Below are positions 43,097-52,064 of a stretch of 64,000 bases of DNA, piece by piece. The position numbers and the translations under genes are program-made. Source of the stretch: Vulcanimicrobiota bacterium (GTDB lineage: Bacteria; Vulcanimicrobiota; Vulcanimicrobiia; Vulcanimicrobiales; Vulcanimicrobiaceae); assembly GCA_003140215.1 (NCBI GenBank), contig PLJL01000005.1, forward strand, positions 194,916 through 258,915, written 5' to 3'. Below the pieces are notes generated by a model. That model was not told the origin of the DNA and made no database searches. It was given only the letters and a program-made list of their open reading frames with translations. Every line of letters starts with the position of its first letter. The stretch's first letter is position 1.

Positions 43097-43750
43097 TCAG
43101 TGCGGGCGCGGGCTCGGCGACCCCATCGCATTTTGGGCGTTGATGACGCTCGCGGGCGCCGTTCCGGGGAACGGTGCGCCCTGCGGCGGCGGATACGGGG
43201 CGGCCGTCGGGGCGGAGTTCGCCGCGCCGGCGGGGGTCCCGTCGCCGGAGGTGTTCCCGGTGACCGCCGGCGCCGCCGAAGCCGCACCATCCTCTTGGCG
43301 GGCCACCGCGACGAGCTTGCTCTTGGGGAAGTCGTGCCGCAGCCAGCCGAAGGTCGCGTGGACGTGCTTGACCCCGTCTTGGGTGTGGATCTTCGTATAG
43401 AAATGCTGGAGCGCGTAGAGCGTCCCGGGGAGCCACGTGTCGCAGGGGTACTTGTGCTGCCAGTCGTGGATCGCGTCCTCGGTCAGCGCGATCGAGTTGG
43501 CCGTCGAGGACGCCTTGGCGGGGTCGACGTCGACTTTGAGCCCTTGGTCCTTGATCGTGTTGCGAATCCCGAGGATGCTCAGCTTGAGCTTTCCGAAGTA
43601 CTCGTCGGCCGGCGCGATCTTGCACTTCGCGGCCTTGGCGACGTGCTTGGCGGCGCCGGCGGGTTTGGGCGGCGATTTGCCGGGAGCGGTCGACGCAGCC
43701 GCAGTTGTCGCGACGGCGACGAGCGAAACACACGCGATCAGTCGTTTCAC
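43097..43750 (-). CDS. Exported protein of unknown function
   Basis: 217 residues: signal peptide (MKRLIACVSLVAVATTAAAS), a Lys/Ala/Pro-rich stretch, a globular core of about 100 residues (ADEYFGKLKLSILGIRNTIK ... CDTWLPGTLYALQHFYTKIH) with two cysteines that may pair, then a Pro/Ala/Gly-rich tail. I do not recognise the core; the helical YALQHFYTKIHTQDG region and FGWLRHDFPKSKLV may be a small binding domain. Confidence 0.65.
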   Translation of the reverse strand: MKRLIACVSLVAVATTAAASTAPGKSPPKPAGAAKHVAKAAKCKIAPADEYFGKLKLSILGIRNTIKDQGLKVDVDPAKASSTANSIALTEDAIHDWQHKYPCDTWLPGTLYALQHFYTKIHTQDGVKHVHATFGWLRHDFPKSKLVAVARQEDGAASAAPAVTGNTSGDGTPAGAANSAPTAAPYPPPQGAPFPGTAPASVINAQNAMGSPSPRPH

Positions 43751-43831
43751 TCAGGTATCCTCTGTGGTCCTGATATGCGGATAAAGCGAGCGGCGAATCG
43801 GCGTCGCCCGCGTGGTTGGAGACATAGTTAG

Positions 43832-45118
43832 GTGAGTGCTCGTCCGACACCCGTCGCTGCGGTGCAAACGCGTGCGCACGATCGCGCCGACTTTGCGGAG
43901 CGCTGGCCCGCGCTGCTGGCGCGGATCGCCGCCGCCGCCGAGTCGGGCGCGCGGTTGGTGGTCGTCCCCGAAGGGACGGTCCCCGCCTACGTTATCGGCT
44001 CGGCCCCCGTCGATCCGCTCGAGCTCGAGGCCGCGGCGCAAGACGTGATCGCCGTCGCATCAAGCACCGGCGCCACCATCGTCTACGGCGGGGCGCGCGC
44101 CGGCGAGCACGGCCTGGCCAACAGCGCGTATGTCGTGACACCCGACGGGATCGCGGGCTACGCCGACAAGTGCTTCCTGTGGCACTTCGACCGGCGCTGG
44201 TTCACCGCCGGCGATGCGCTCGCCCCGGTCGACACACCGGCCGGGCGCTTGGGGGTTTTCATCTGCGCCGACGGGCGCATCCCGACGATCGCCGCGGCGC
44301 TGGTGGCGCGCGGTGCCGAGATCCTCGTCGTTCCCACGGCGTGGGTGACGAGCGGACGCGATCCGCACGCGCTCGAGAACCTGCAGGCCGACCTGATGAT
44401 CCCGGTGCGTGCGCGCGAAAACGGCGTGCCGCTGGTGGCCGCCAACAAGGTCGGCGTCGAGGCCCGAAGCGTCGCCTATTGCGGCAAGAGTCAGATCGTC
44501 GCGGCCGATGGAAGCGTGATCGCGCTGGCGCCGCAGGACGCGGAGACGATCTTGCGCGGCACCGTCGCGGTCGGCGGCTCGCTGCTCGCGCACGATCCGG
44601 TGCTCCCGCCGCCGCGGGTCACCCGCGGCGACGGCCCACCGCTGCCGGCGACGCTCCGCATCGCGATCGCCGCCGATCACGACCCGCGCCTGCACGAGCT
44701 GGCGACGACGGCCGACGCCGACATCGTGATCGACCCGCATACCCTGCCCGCCAGCGCCGACGTCGCGGCGGTCGACGACGAAGCCGTCGTCGACCCGCGC
44801 GCGCTGGTCGCGCCCCGGCTCGACGGCGTGCGCTTGTTCGTGTGGCGCGCGTCGATCGACGCCCGCTGGGTCGTGCCGTTCGCGCGCACGCGGGCCGCCG
44901 AGCTGCGCGCCTATCTCGTCGCGTTCGACTCGCCGCGACGGCGCACGTTCGCCGTGGATCCCGACGGGAACATCGTGTGCGGGACGTTCGGCGCTTTCGA
45001 GATCGCGGCGTTCGGCTTCGAACGAGCGCGCACCGACGCTTGGAGGGTTGCCCCGGCGACCGACGTACGAGAGGCCCTCGTGCGCATCGGCAACCTGACC
45101 ACAGTCGCGGCGACGTGA
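43832..45118 (+). CDS. Carbon-nitrogen hydrolase with a decayed second nitrilase domain
   Basis: 428 residues, GTG start. The first 250 residues are a nitrilase-superfamily domain with all three catalytic residues: Glu47 (VVPEGT), Lys at about 112 (YADKCFLW) and Cys at about 146 (FICADGR). From about 265 to 415 a second, weaker unit repeats the fold (RIAIAADHDPRLHELA, RAAELRAYLVAFDSPRRRTF, AVDPDGNIVCGTFGAFEIAA) without the catalytic motifs. It is predicted to hydrolyse an amide or nitrile; the substrate is unknown. No signal peptide. The stop overlaps the next GTG as GTGA. Confidence 0.82.
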   Translation: MSARPTPVAAVQTRAHDRADFAERWPALLARIAAAAESGARLVVVPEGTVPAYVIGSAPVDPLELEAAAQDVIAVASSTGATIVYGGARAGEHGLANSAYVVTPDGIAGYADKCFLWHFDRRWFTAGDALAPVDTPAGRLGVFICADGRIPTIAAALVARGAEILVVPTAWVTSGRDPHALENLQADLMIPVRARENGVPLVAANKVGVEARSVAYCGKSQIVAADGSVIALAPQDAETILRGTVAVGGSLLAHDPVLPPPRVTRGDGPPLPATLRIAIAADHDPRLHELATTADADIVIDPHTLPASADVAAVDDEAVVDPRALVAPRLDGVRLFVWRASIDARWVVPFARTRAAELRAYLVAFDSPRRRTFAVDPDGNIVCGTFGAFEIAAFGFERARTDAWRVAPATDVREALVRIGNLTTVAAT

Positions 45119-45675
45119 GCGATCCGGCTAAATCCTTCACCGAAGCTCACGAGCGTCATCAGCACGGGCGTGAGGGCCCGAGTTGGGTTCCGCTCGCCGC
45201 GGCGGTGCTCGCGGTGCTGGCGGCAGTCAGCGGCTACTTCGGCAACCTGCGTTCGACCGAGGCCCTCGTCGAGAAGAACGACGCGATCGTCGCGACGACG
45301 CACGCCTCCGACACGTGGTCGCAGTATCAGGCCGGCCGCATCAAATACTACATCTCGCAGTCGGCTATCGACGCCGGCACGGGGCCGGGCGCCAACCTCG
45401 CGCGGCTGCGCAAGAACGCGGCCGACGAGAAAGCCAAGGGCGCGCCGCTCATGGAGAAGGCCAAAGCGTTCGAGGAAGAGGCGTTGCGCCACAACGAGCA
45501 TTCGGAGCGGCTGATCAAGCAACACGAGACCATCGAGGTCGGGACGACGCTGTTCGAGGTTGCGATCGTGTTGGTCTCGATCACCGTGCTCGTCGGCTCG
45601 CGGCTGCTGCCGGTCGTTGGGGGCGCCGCTGCCGGGCTGGGCGCCGTCTTCTTCGCCCTGGGCCTGACGCGTTGA
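45115..45675 (+). CDS. DUF4337-like membrane protein
   Basis: 186 residues. N-terminal membrane helix (about 24-45, WVPLAAAVLAVLAAVSGYFG), a long charged helical middle with NAADEKAKGAPLMEKAKAFE and EEALRHNEHSERL, likely coiled coil, and two further helices at the C-terminus (about 140-186). This matches DUF4337, whose function is unknown. GTG 45115 overlaps the nitrilase stop by four bases. Confidence 0.72.
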   Translation: MSDPAKSFTEAHERHQHGREGPSWVPLAAAVLAVLAAVSGYFGNLRSTEALVEKNDAIVATTHASDTWSQYQAGRIKYYISQSAIDAGTGPGANLARLRKNAADEKAKGAPLMEKAKAFEEEALRHNEHSERLIKQHETIEVGTTLFEVAIVLVSITVLVGSRLLPVVGGAAAGLGAVFFALGLTR

Positions 45676-45678
45676 GCG

Positions 45679-46335
45679 CTACTCGCGCCCGGGGCTTTCC
45701 TTTTTCGTGAAGACGGCGTCCAAGACGTCGACGTTGAGCGCGTAGTTCGTGATGCGTGCGTTCACGTACGCGTGCAGCGCGGGAAGATGGATGTCGGCGT
45801 CCTGAGCGACGACGAGGTCGTGGCCGTCGACACGTCCGAAGCGCTGGTGCATCTCGATGCGCCCGTCGCGGTAGCGCCACACGATCCGTTCCGGCAGCGC
45901 CACGCTGCGGTCGACGTACACGTCGACCTCGCGCAAGCGTTGGCCCGCGAGGTGCGGGGTGAGCACGAGATACCGTTCGTGCGCGGCGCCGGCGTCCTGG
46001 GCCGAGGTAATGCTGAACTTGCGCGCCCAGTCGCCGGGCGTGCCCAGCCCGACGTAAAGATTCGACCAGGTGCGCGCGATCGCGGGCAGATCGCTAAAGA
46101 CGATCTCCATCCGCGCCGGCCGTTTGAAGAACGCGTTGCCGTGCAGGGTTCGATGCAGGTACGGGAAGCTGTGCAGCCCGACGTCGAAGGCAACATCGGC
46201 CCGATACGTTCGCAGATCGGGATTGGCGTCGGCGAGCAACGCGAGCAGCGCGCCGGTCTCGTCCTGTGCGCGCAGCGGCGCGGCAAGGCCGAGCAGCGCT
46301 ACCAGACACACCAAGAGAGCGACGAACGAACGCAC
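45679..46335 (-). CDS. Exported LolA-like protein
   Basis: 218 residues with a signal peptide (MRSFVALLVCLVALLGLAAP) and an LolA/LppX-type open beta-barrel pattern: NPDLRTYRADVAFDVGLHSF, LHGNAFFKRPARMEIVFSDL, ERIVWRYRDGRIEMHQRFG. May carry lipid or a lipoprotein in the periplasm, but the canonical LolA residues are not traceable. Its GTG start at 46335 is two bases from the divergent GTG of the NAGPA gene. Confidence 0.6.
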   Translation of the reverse strand: MRSFVALLVCLVALLGLAAPLRAQDETGALLALLADANPDLRTYRADVAFDVGLHSFPYLHRTLHGNAFFKRPARMEIVFSDLPAIARTWSNLYVGLGTPGDWARKFSITSAQDAGAAHERYLVLTPHLAGQRLREVDVYVDRSVALPERIVWRYRDGRIEMHQRFGRVDGHDLVVAQDADIHLPALHAYVNARITNYALNVDVLDAVFTKKESPGRE

Positions 46336-46337
46336 CG

Positions 46338-48545
46338 GTGAACTCTAGCACATCGCCCGCCGGACGCCTCACGCTTTTCACGTCGAGCGTCGTCGGCGCG
46401 CTCGCCTCGCTACTCGGCGCGATGCAGTCCGAAGCGCGCGCCGCGCCCCTGCCCGCGACGCTTGCCCCAGCGGCACCGTTCCCGCTCGTCGCCGCCGCCA
46501 GCGTCGAACGCGAGCCCGTGGCGCCGGGGATCGCGCGCGCGACGTACCGGCTGCTCACCTCAGCCGGACCGCTGGTCGTATCGGTGGTGACGATCGATCC
46601 GAGCGAACCGACGGTGCGGCTGGGCACCGTGCTGGCGCGCGACAGCGTGGTCTCCAAAGACGAGCCGCTCTCGTCGATGGCACATCGGACCGGCGCCGTG
46701 GCCGGGATCAACGGCGACTACTTCGACATCAACGGCAACGGCGCGCCGTTGGGGATCGTGGTGCGCGACGGCAAGCTCGAGCGCACGCCGACCTCGCGCA
46801 TCGCGCTCACCGTGACGCGCCGGCGCACTGTGCGCTTCGAGACGTACCGTTTCAACGGCACCGCGACGACGGGCGACGTCAGCGTCCCGATCACGAGCGT
46901 GAACGTGTGGCCGCCGGAAGGCGGGGCCGCGCTCGTGACGCCGGCCTTCGGCGCGCTCCCGGCCGGCCCCGACGGCGTCACGCTGCTCGATCTGCAACCG
47001 TTTCGCGACGCGCCCGACGGCGGGCAGCGCGTCCGCGTCGCGGCCGTGACGAGCGGACCGCCGTGGCCGGCCTCGGCGGGGCTGCGGTTGGCGTACGGGC
47101 CCGCGGCGCAGGCGCTCGGACGCATCCCCGACGTCGGCGACGTGATCGCGCTCAACTACGCGCTCGACCCGCCGCTGGCCGGGCTGAGCGCGGCGATCGG
47201 CGGCGGCCCGGAACTGTTGCGCAACGGCACGCCCATCGACGACCCGGCCTCGCCGAACTATGCCGAGCGCGACCGCCGCATCCCGGCCTCGGCGGCGGCC
47301 CGCTTCGCCGACGGCACGCTCGGGCTCGTCGTCGTCGACGGCCGCCATCCGGCGACGTCGATCGGCGTGAACCGCGCCGAGCTGATCGCACTGTTGCGCG
47401 CGCTCGGCGCCGTCGACGCGATGCTCTTCGACAGCGGCGGTTCGGCGACGCTGGTCGCGCGCGTGTTGGGCGACGCGGGCGCCAGCGTGGTGAACGACCC
47501 ATCGGACGGCGTCGAACGCCCGGTCGCCGACGGGCTGTTCGCGTACAGTGACGCCCCGCTGGGCCCGCCTGCGCGGCTGGTCGTGCGTCCGGGGCGGATC
47601 GTCGCCTTGCCCGGCGCGCGCATCGCCTTGCGCGCGCGCATCATCGATGCGAACGATCACGGACTCGGTGACGCGCGGGGCCCGTGGCGCTTCGCGCCGT
47701 CTGCGCTGGTGGCGGCGCTGGGCGACGACGACGTGCTCGTCACGGGCGAGCGGGCCGGTGCGAGTGCGCTGCGCCTCGCGCGCGGCGGGGTCGCGACCGA
47801 CGTTCCGCTCGAAGTGATCGATCGCGCCGCGCGGATCGTGGTCGGGCCCGGACGCGCCAACCCGCCGCCGCACGGCAGCGTCGCGCTGCGCGCCGAAGCC
47901 TTCGATGCGCACGACCGGCCGCTCGCGGTCGACGGCGTCGTCCGTTGGAGCGCCACGGACGCGGCGATCGATCCGCGCGGACGCCTGACGGTCGGCGAAC
48001 GTGACGCGCTCGTCACGGCGACCGTTCCCGGCGCCACCGTGACCCTGACGATTCCGGTCGGGCACCACAGCGTCGCGCTCGCGCTGTTCGACGACAACCA
48101 CCGCACCGGCTGGAAGCTCGTGACGGCACCCGGCGGCGGGCCCGGCGCGGCGACGGTCGACGCCGGCCGCCTGCGCATCGATTACGACTTCACGACAGGA
48201 GAGCGCGCCGCGTACGCGGTGAACGAGATCGCGCTGGGCTCCGTCCTCGACCTGAGCTGCGCCGTCGACGGCGATGCCGGGGGTGCCGCGTTGCGCGTCA
48301 CGTTCGTCGACCGCTACGGCGACCGCGCCACGGCGACGCTGGTTCGTACGATCGATTTCAGCGCGACCCGGCGCGTGCGCGTGACGGTCCCCGCAGCACT
48401 CGCTCCGCCGATCGCGCTGCGCAACATCTACGTCCTGGGCACGCTGGCGAACCCGGCGCTCACGACCGCGGGGAGCATCGCCATACACGACTGCTCGGCC
48501 GATGTCGCTGGCTCGGCCCCGAAGGCGCCGCCCGGAGCTCAGTGA
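46338..48545 (+). CDS. Phosphodiester-glycosidase (NAGPA-type) exported protein
   Basis: 735 residues from GTG 46338, signal peptide TSSVVGALASLLGAMQSEARA. Phosphodiester glycosidase domain (DUF2233/NAGPA) at about 75-395: AGINGDYFDINGNGAPLGIV, GGPELLRNG, and the closing LFDSGGSATLVAR. C-terminal part has Ig-like and beta-sandwich segments (ARLVVRPGRIVALPGARIAL; TVTLTIPVGHHSVALALFDD). Bacterial members may process teichoic-acid-like or other phosphodiester-linked glycans. Predicted extracytoplasmic. Confidence 0.84.
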   Translation: MNSSTSPAGRLTLFTSSVVGALASLLGAMQSEARAAPLPATLAPAAPFPLVAAASVEREPVAPGIARATYRLLTSAGPLVVSVVTIDPSEPTVRLGTVLARDSVVSKDEPLSSMAHRTGAVAGINGDYFDINGNGAPLGIVVRDGKLERTPTSRIALTVTRRRTVRFETYRFNGTATTGDVSVPITSVNVWPPEGGAALVTPAFGALPAGPDGVTLLDLQPFRDAPDGGQRVRVAAVTSGPPWPASAGLRLAYGPAAQALGRIPDVGDVIALNYALDPPLAGLSAAIGGGPELLRNGTPIDDPASPNYAERDRRIPASAAARFADGTLGLVVVDGRHPATSIGVNRAELIALLRALGAVDAMLFDSGGSATLVARVLGDAGASVVNDPSDGVERPVADGLFAYSDAPLGPPARLVVRPGRIVALPGARIALRARIIDANDHGLGDARGPWRFAPSALVAALGDDDVLVTGERAGASALRLARGGVATDVPLEVIDRAARIVVGPGRANPPPHGSVALRAEAFDAHDRPLAVDGVVRWSATDAAIDPRGRLTVGERDALVTATVPGATVTLTIPVGHHSVALALFDDNHRTGWKLVTAPGGGPGAATVDAGRLRIDYDFTTGERAAYAVNEIALGSVLDLSCAVDGDAGGAALRVTFVDRYGDRATATLVRTIDFSATRRVRVTVPAALAPPIALRNIYVLGTLANPALTTAGSIAIHDCSADVAGSAPKAPPGAQ

Positions 48546-49468
48546 GGCAACGCGCTCCACGCCAACCCGGCGAGGAACAGCGCGATGCCGGCGATCAGCA
48601 CCCACGCCGGCGGCGCCGCGGCGATCGCGAGCACCGGATACGTCCCCAACGTGACGTGCACGCGCAATCCGCCCACCGCGACCTCGGCGCCGGAGGGTGC
48701 CAGCGTGAGCCCCTTGGGGTTACCGCGGTCATCCGCGGCGCTGAGCACTAACGCCGGCCGCCCCTGGTCGGCCGGCGCGCCGGCACGATTGAACTGCGCG
48801 AGCGCCTGGGGCGTGAAGTACAGCGCGCGCACGGTCAGATGCCGCGCCGGCGTCGCGAAGGTGTCGAGCGGAACCTCGAGCGCGCCGATGCGCTGCCGGG
48901 CCCCAAACAGCAGCACCGGCGACAGGAACGACGCGTTGGTCGGCTGCGTGACCGTAAGATGTGCGCCGCGAGCGTCGCTAACGTCGACGTACGCCGCCGG
49001 GCGCAATTCGAGGTACACGAGCGACTCGCCCAGGAGGCGTCGCGCAGCCGGCTGCAGCGCGATCTCGGCGGCGTTGCGGCGGCGCAGCGTCACCGTCCCA
49101 GCACCGCGCGCGATCGCGTCCGCGTCGGCCGCGCTAAAGAACGCCGCGGCGCCGAGTGCCGGGATCGGCGCGACCGTCCCAGGCGTACCGGCGATCACCG
49201 TGGTGTCCGGCCCGAGCAGCCCGGACGCGAGGCCGGCAACGGCCACCGTCGCGGCGCCGGCCATCGCCGGCAGCAACCGTCGTCCGCGCACGCCGTCGTC
49301 CCCGCGCCGCGCCCCGTTCGCGTACGCGCCGAGCACGGCGAGCGCAAGCGTCAGCGCGAGCGCATACTGCCACGTGTGGTACAACGGCGTCGCCGGATAG
49401 AGATCTTGCGCGAGCACGAGCGCGATCGCGATCGCGGCGACGCCCAGCGCGGCGACGCGTGCCGTCAC
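48539..49468 (-). CDS. ResB-like membrane protein, possible cytochrome c biogenesis
   Basis: 309 residues. Three to four membrane helices (about 5-22, 30-48, 65-85, and 285-305) enclose a periplasmic beta-rich domain (100-280), the general design of ResB/Ccs1. The strand-rich end VGGLRVHVTLGTYPVLAIAA before the final helix recalls the GLQVxxxPG...W closing part of ResB. Histidines that handle heme in true ResB are not clear. It is coupled (GTGA overlap) to a TlpA/ResA-like gene, which supports but does not prove the role. Confidence 0.5.
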   Translation of the reverse strand: MTARVAALGVAAIAIALVLAQDLYPATPLYHTWQYALALTLALAVLGAYANGARRGDDGVRGRRLLPAMAGAATVAVAGLASGLLGPDTTVIAGTPGTVAPIPALGAAAFFSAADADAIARGAGTVTLRRRNAAEIALQPAARRLLGESLVYLELRPAAYVDVSDARGAHLTVTQPTNASFLSPVLLFGARQRIGALEVPLDTFATPARHLTVRALYFTPQALAQFNRAGAPADQGRPALVLSAADDRGNPKGLTLAPSGAEVAVGGLRVHVTLGTYPVLAIAAAPPAWVLIAGIALFLAGLAWSALPH

Positions 49469-49983
49469 TTTCGGGCTGCGAGCGCGCGTGCGACCGCGGC
49501 GCGCATCTGCTCGATCGTCATCTGCCCGTCGATCCCTTGCACGACGTGCCCGCTGCGGTCGACGATCACGCTGGTCGGCAAACCGATCGCGGCGTACGTG
49601 CGTCCGTACTGCTGTTGATCGTCGACGAGGATCGGGAACGTCACGCCGCGCTCCTTGGCGTACGCGGCGGCGGCCGATGCGGACTCGCCTTGATCGATGC
49701 CCAGCACGACCACCTTCCCCGCCTGCTCGCGCGCGAACCGTTGGAGGGCCGGCATCTCCTCGCGGCAGGGCGTACACCAGGTCGCCCACAGGTTCACGAG
49801 CACGATCTGGCCGCGATGGCGCGCCAGCGAATCCATGCGGCCGTCGGTCCGCCGGACCTCGAAGGATTGCGCCGGAGAACCCGCTAGCGCACTCGGCCCT
49901 CCGCCGCCTGAGGCGGCGGCGTCAGGGGCGTTGTAGCATGCGCTCAGGAACAGCGTCGAGACGATGACAAGAACCAGGCGCAC
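49465..49983 (-). CDS. TlpA/ResA-type thiol-disulfide lipoprotein
   Basis: 172 residues from GTG 49983. Lipobox LSAC (Cys16). Redox motif WATWCTPCREEMPALQRF, then VVVLGIDQGESASAAAAYA and the cis-proline GLPTSVIVDRSG. Members reduce apocytochrome c or keep periplasmic disulfides reduced. The next gene on the strand is ResB-like. Starts 15 bases from the divergent hydrolase. Confidence 0.88.
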   Translation of the reverse strand: MRLVLVIVSTLFLSACYNAPDAAASGGGGPSALAGSPAQSFEVRRTDGRMDSLARHRGQIVLVNLWATWCTPCREEMPALQRFAREQAGKVVVLGIDQGESASAAAAYAKERGVTFPILVDDQQQYGRTYAAIGLPTSVIVDRSGHVVQGIDGQMTIEQMRAAVARALAARK

Positions 49984-49998
49984 GCTGGCACCTTCGGG

Positions 49999-50853
49999 AT
50001 GAACGCCGACGTTCCGTCCGGCTGGCGCGCCGGAAAGCTGCGCGCCGGCGGCGTGACGCTGGCGACGTACGAAACCGGCAACCGCGCGAGCGCAGCCGGC
50101 ACCGTGCTGCTGTTGCACGGCCTGGGTCACTGGACCGATGCGGCCTGGGGACGGCTCGTGCCGCGGCTCGATCCGGCGCTGCGCTACGTCGCGTTCGATC
50201 TCCCGGGTTTCGGCGCGAGCGAGAAGCCCGCCGCCGCATACGACTTGTTGTTCTTCCGCCGCGTGACGGAAGATGCGGTCGCCGCCTACGGCTTGGATCG
50301 CGTCGCGCTCGTCGGACACTCGCTCGGCGGGATGATCGCCGCCGACTACGCGAGCGCGCATCCGTCGCGCGTCACCCACCTGGCGCTCATCGCGCCGGCG
50401 GGGTTCTCGAGAACGCCGCGTTTTCTGCTCTTCGCGCTAGCCGGCGCGCTCGCGCAGCGGCTGTTCGTGCCGCGCCCATCGCGCCGTTTCGTGGCGCGCG
50501 TCCTCGAGCGCGGCGTCGTCGATGCGACCGTGCTCGATCCGGCGCACGTCGAACGCGCCTACGAGCTGACGCAAGAACCGGCTCTGCGCAGGGCGTACGC
50601 GGGCGTCTACGGCGGTGCGCTGCGGACGATCGTGAACCGGCGCGCGCTGCACGGCGGCTTCGCCCGCTATACCGGCCCGGTGTTCTGCGCTTGGGGCGCG
50701 CAGGATCGCTATATCGGCATCGGAGCGTTGCGCAACGTGCAGCGCGTCTACCCTCACCTGACGACGCTCGTCCTCGAGCACAGCGCCCACCTCCCCATGA
50801 TCGAAGAGCCCGACATCCTCGGCGCAGCACTACGAGCGTTTCTGGCTTCGTAG
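49999..50853 (+). CDS. Alpha/beta hydrolase
   Basis: 284 residues. Oxyanion region LLLHGLGHWTDAAW, nucleophile Ser108 in VGHSLGGM, acid in FCAWGAQDRYIG and catalytic His in LEHSAHLPMIEEP. A cap of about 80 residues follows the nucleophile. Substrate is not predictable. ATG 49999 lies in the gap of 15 bases from the divergent TlpA gene. Confidence 0.88.
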   Translation: MNADVPSGWRAGKLRAGGVTLATYETGNRASAAGTVLLLHGLGHWTDAAWGRLVPRLDPALRYVAFDLPGFGASEKPAAAYDLLFFRRVTEDAVAAYGLDRVALVGHSLGGMIAADYASAHPSRVTHLALIAPAGFSRTPRFLLFALAGALAQRLFVPRPSRRFVARVLERGVVDATVLDPAHVERAYELTQEPALRRAYAGVYGGALRTIVNRRALHGGFARYTGPVFCAWGAQDRYIGIGALRNVQRVYPHLTTLVLEHSAHLPMIEEPDILGAALRAFLAS

Positions 50854-50866
50854 CCGATCGGCGAGG

Positions 50867-51142
50867 TCACCAATCTCCCATTCTCTCTTCATCTACTTCG
50901 CCTTCGAAGACGATGGTGCCGGGGGAAAGAATCGCCGAGACCACCGGCACGCCGTCGTAGCGCATCTCACGCCGCATCGCGTCGTCGGCCGAACGTCCCA
51001 TGAGCGCGGAGAACCGGCCCAGCACGTCGGGGGCGCACAGTACCCGCTCGGGCGCGACGTTGTAGAGCCGGCGAAATCCCGCCAGCGCCGCTTCGAAGGC
51101 CGACTCGTCGAACTCCGTCCCCAGGGCGACCGTCCAGCGCAC
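50867..51142 (-). CDS. Hypothetical protein ending in a conserved-looking strand pair
   Basis: 91 residues from GTG 51142. A helical N-terminal half (DESAFEAALAGFRRLYNVAP) leads to a beta half MRYDGVPVVSAILSPGTIVF then EGEVDEERMGDW. The YDGVPVVSA..PGTI..EGEVDEERMGDW wording looks conserved rather than random, and somewhat like the end of HK97-type shell proteins, but I do not recognise the family. It converges with the hydrolase gene and is divergent from folD, 43 bases apart. Confidence 0.5.
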   Translation of the reverse strand: MRWTVALGTEFDESAFEAALAGFRRLYNVAPERVLCAPDVLGRFSALMGRSADDAMRREMRYDGVPVVSAILSPGTIVFEGEVDEERMGDW

Positions 51143-51185
51143 GCGTTCCAGGGCGCGCCGCCTACTCGACCGAACCGCGCGTGCG

Positions 51186-52064
51186 ATGGCGGCCCGAATT
51201 CTGGATGGACGCGCGCTCGCCGCGGAACTGCGCGGAGCGATCGCCGAGCGGAGCACCGTGCTGCGCACCCGCGGGATCGTGCCGCGGCTCGAGGTCGTGG
51301 TCGTCGGTGCGGACGCGGCCTCGCTGGCGTACGTGCGCGGCCTCGAAAGCGCGGGCGCGAAGACCGGCGTCGAAGTCCGCGTCGCCAGGCTCCCCGCCGA
51401 CGGTGACGAGGGCCAGGTGCGCACCTTGCTGCGCGTGCTCGGCGACGATCCGGTGGTTCACGGCGTCATCCTCCAACAGCCGCTGCCGGCCCACCTGGGG
51501 ATTCGGCGCGTCGCCGAGGCGATGCCGCCCGCCAAGGACGTCGACGGCGCGAACCCGCTCAACTTCGGACGCCTCGCCTTCGGGAGCGGGACCGAGCTGG
51601 TCGCCGCGACCCCGCTGGCGGTGATGGCATTGCTCGAGCGCAGCGAGCGCAGCGCACTGCGCGGCGTGCGCGTGTGCGTCGTCGGACGTTCGAGCGTCGT
51701 CGGCCTCCCGGTCGCGCTACTCCTGCTCGCGCGCGACGCGACGGTCACGGTCGTGCACCGCGGGACGCGCGACTTGGGCAGCCGCACGCGCGAAGCGGAC
51801 GTGCTCGTCAGCGCGGCGGGAGTGCCCGGGCTCGTTCGTGCCGACATGGTCGCGCCCCGCGCTACCGTGATCGACGTGGGCACCACCTACGTCGACGGCG
51901 CGCTGCGCGGCGACGTCGCGTACGACGAGGTCGCGCGCGTCGCAGCCGAGATCACCCCCGTGCCGGGCGGGGTCGGGCCGGTCACCAACGTGATGCTGAT
52001 GGGCAACGTCGTCACCGCGGCGGAACGCCACGGGCCGACAGCGCATGACGACCGCGCTAGTTGA
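51186..52064 (+). CDS. folD: FolD-like methylenetetrahydrofolate dehydrogenase lacking the catalytic lysine
   Basis: 292 residues. Family elements present: ASLAYVRGLESAG, ILQQPLPAHLG, KDVDGANPLNFGRL, VVGRSSVVGLPVALLL and TPVPGGVGPVTNVML. The catalytic lysine of YxxxK (Lys56 in the human enzyme) is Leu here (TACGTGCGCGGCCTC), while the Tyr, Gln and Asp of the site are kept. Lysine mutants of the human enzyme lose cyclohydrolase but keep dehydrogenase activity, so a dehydrogenase-only role is the best guess. It overlaps the convergent Lon-type gene by eight bases. Confidence 0.88.
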   Translation: MAARILDGRALAAELRGAIAERSTVLRTRGIVPRLEVVVVGADAASLAYVRGLESAGAKTGVEVRVARLPADGDEGQVRTLLRVLGDDPVVHGVILQQPLPAHLGIRRVAEAMPPAKDVDGANPLNFGRLAFGSGTELVAATPLAVMALLERSERSALRGVRVCVVGRSSVVGLPVALLLLARDATVTVVHRGTRDLGSRTREADVLVSAAGVPGLVRADMVAPRATVIDVGTTYVDGALRGDVAYDEVARVAAEITPVPGGVGPVTNVMLMGNVVTAAERHGPTAHDDRAS

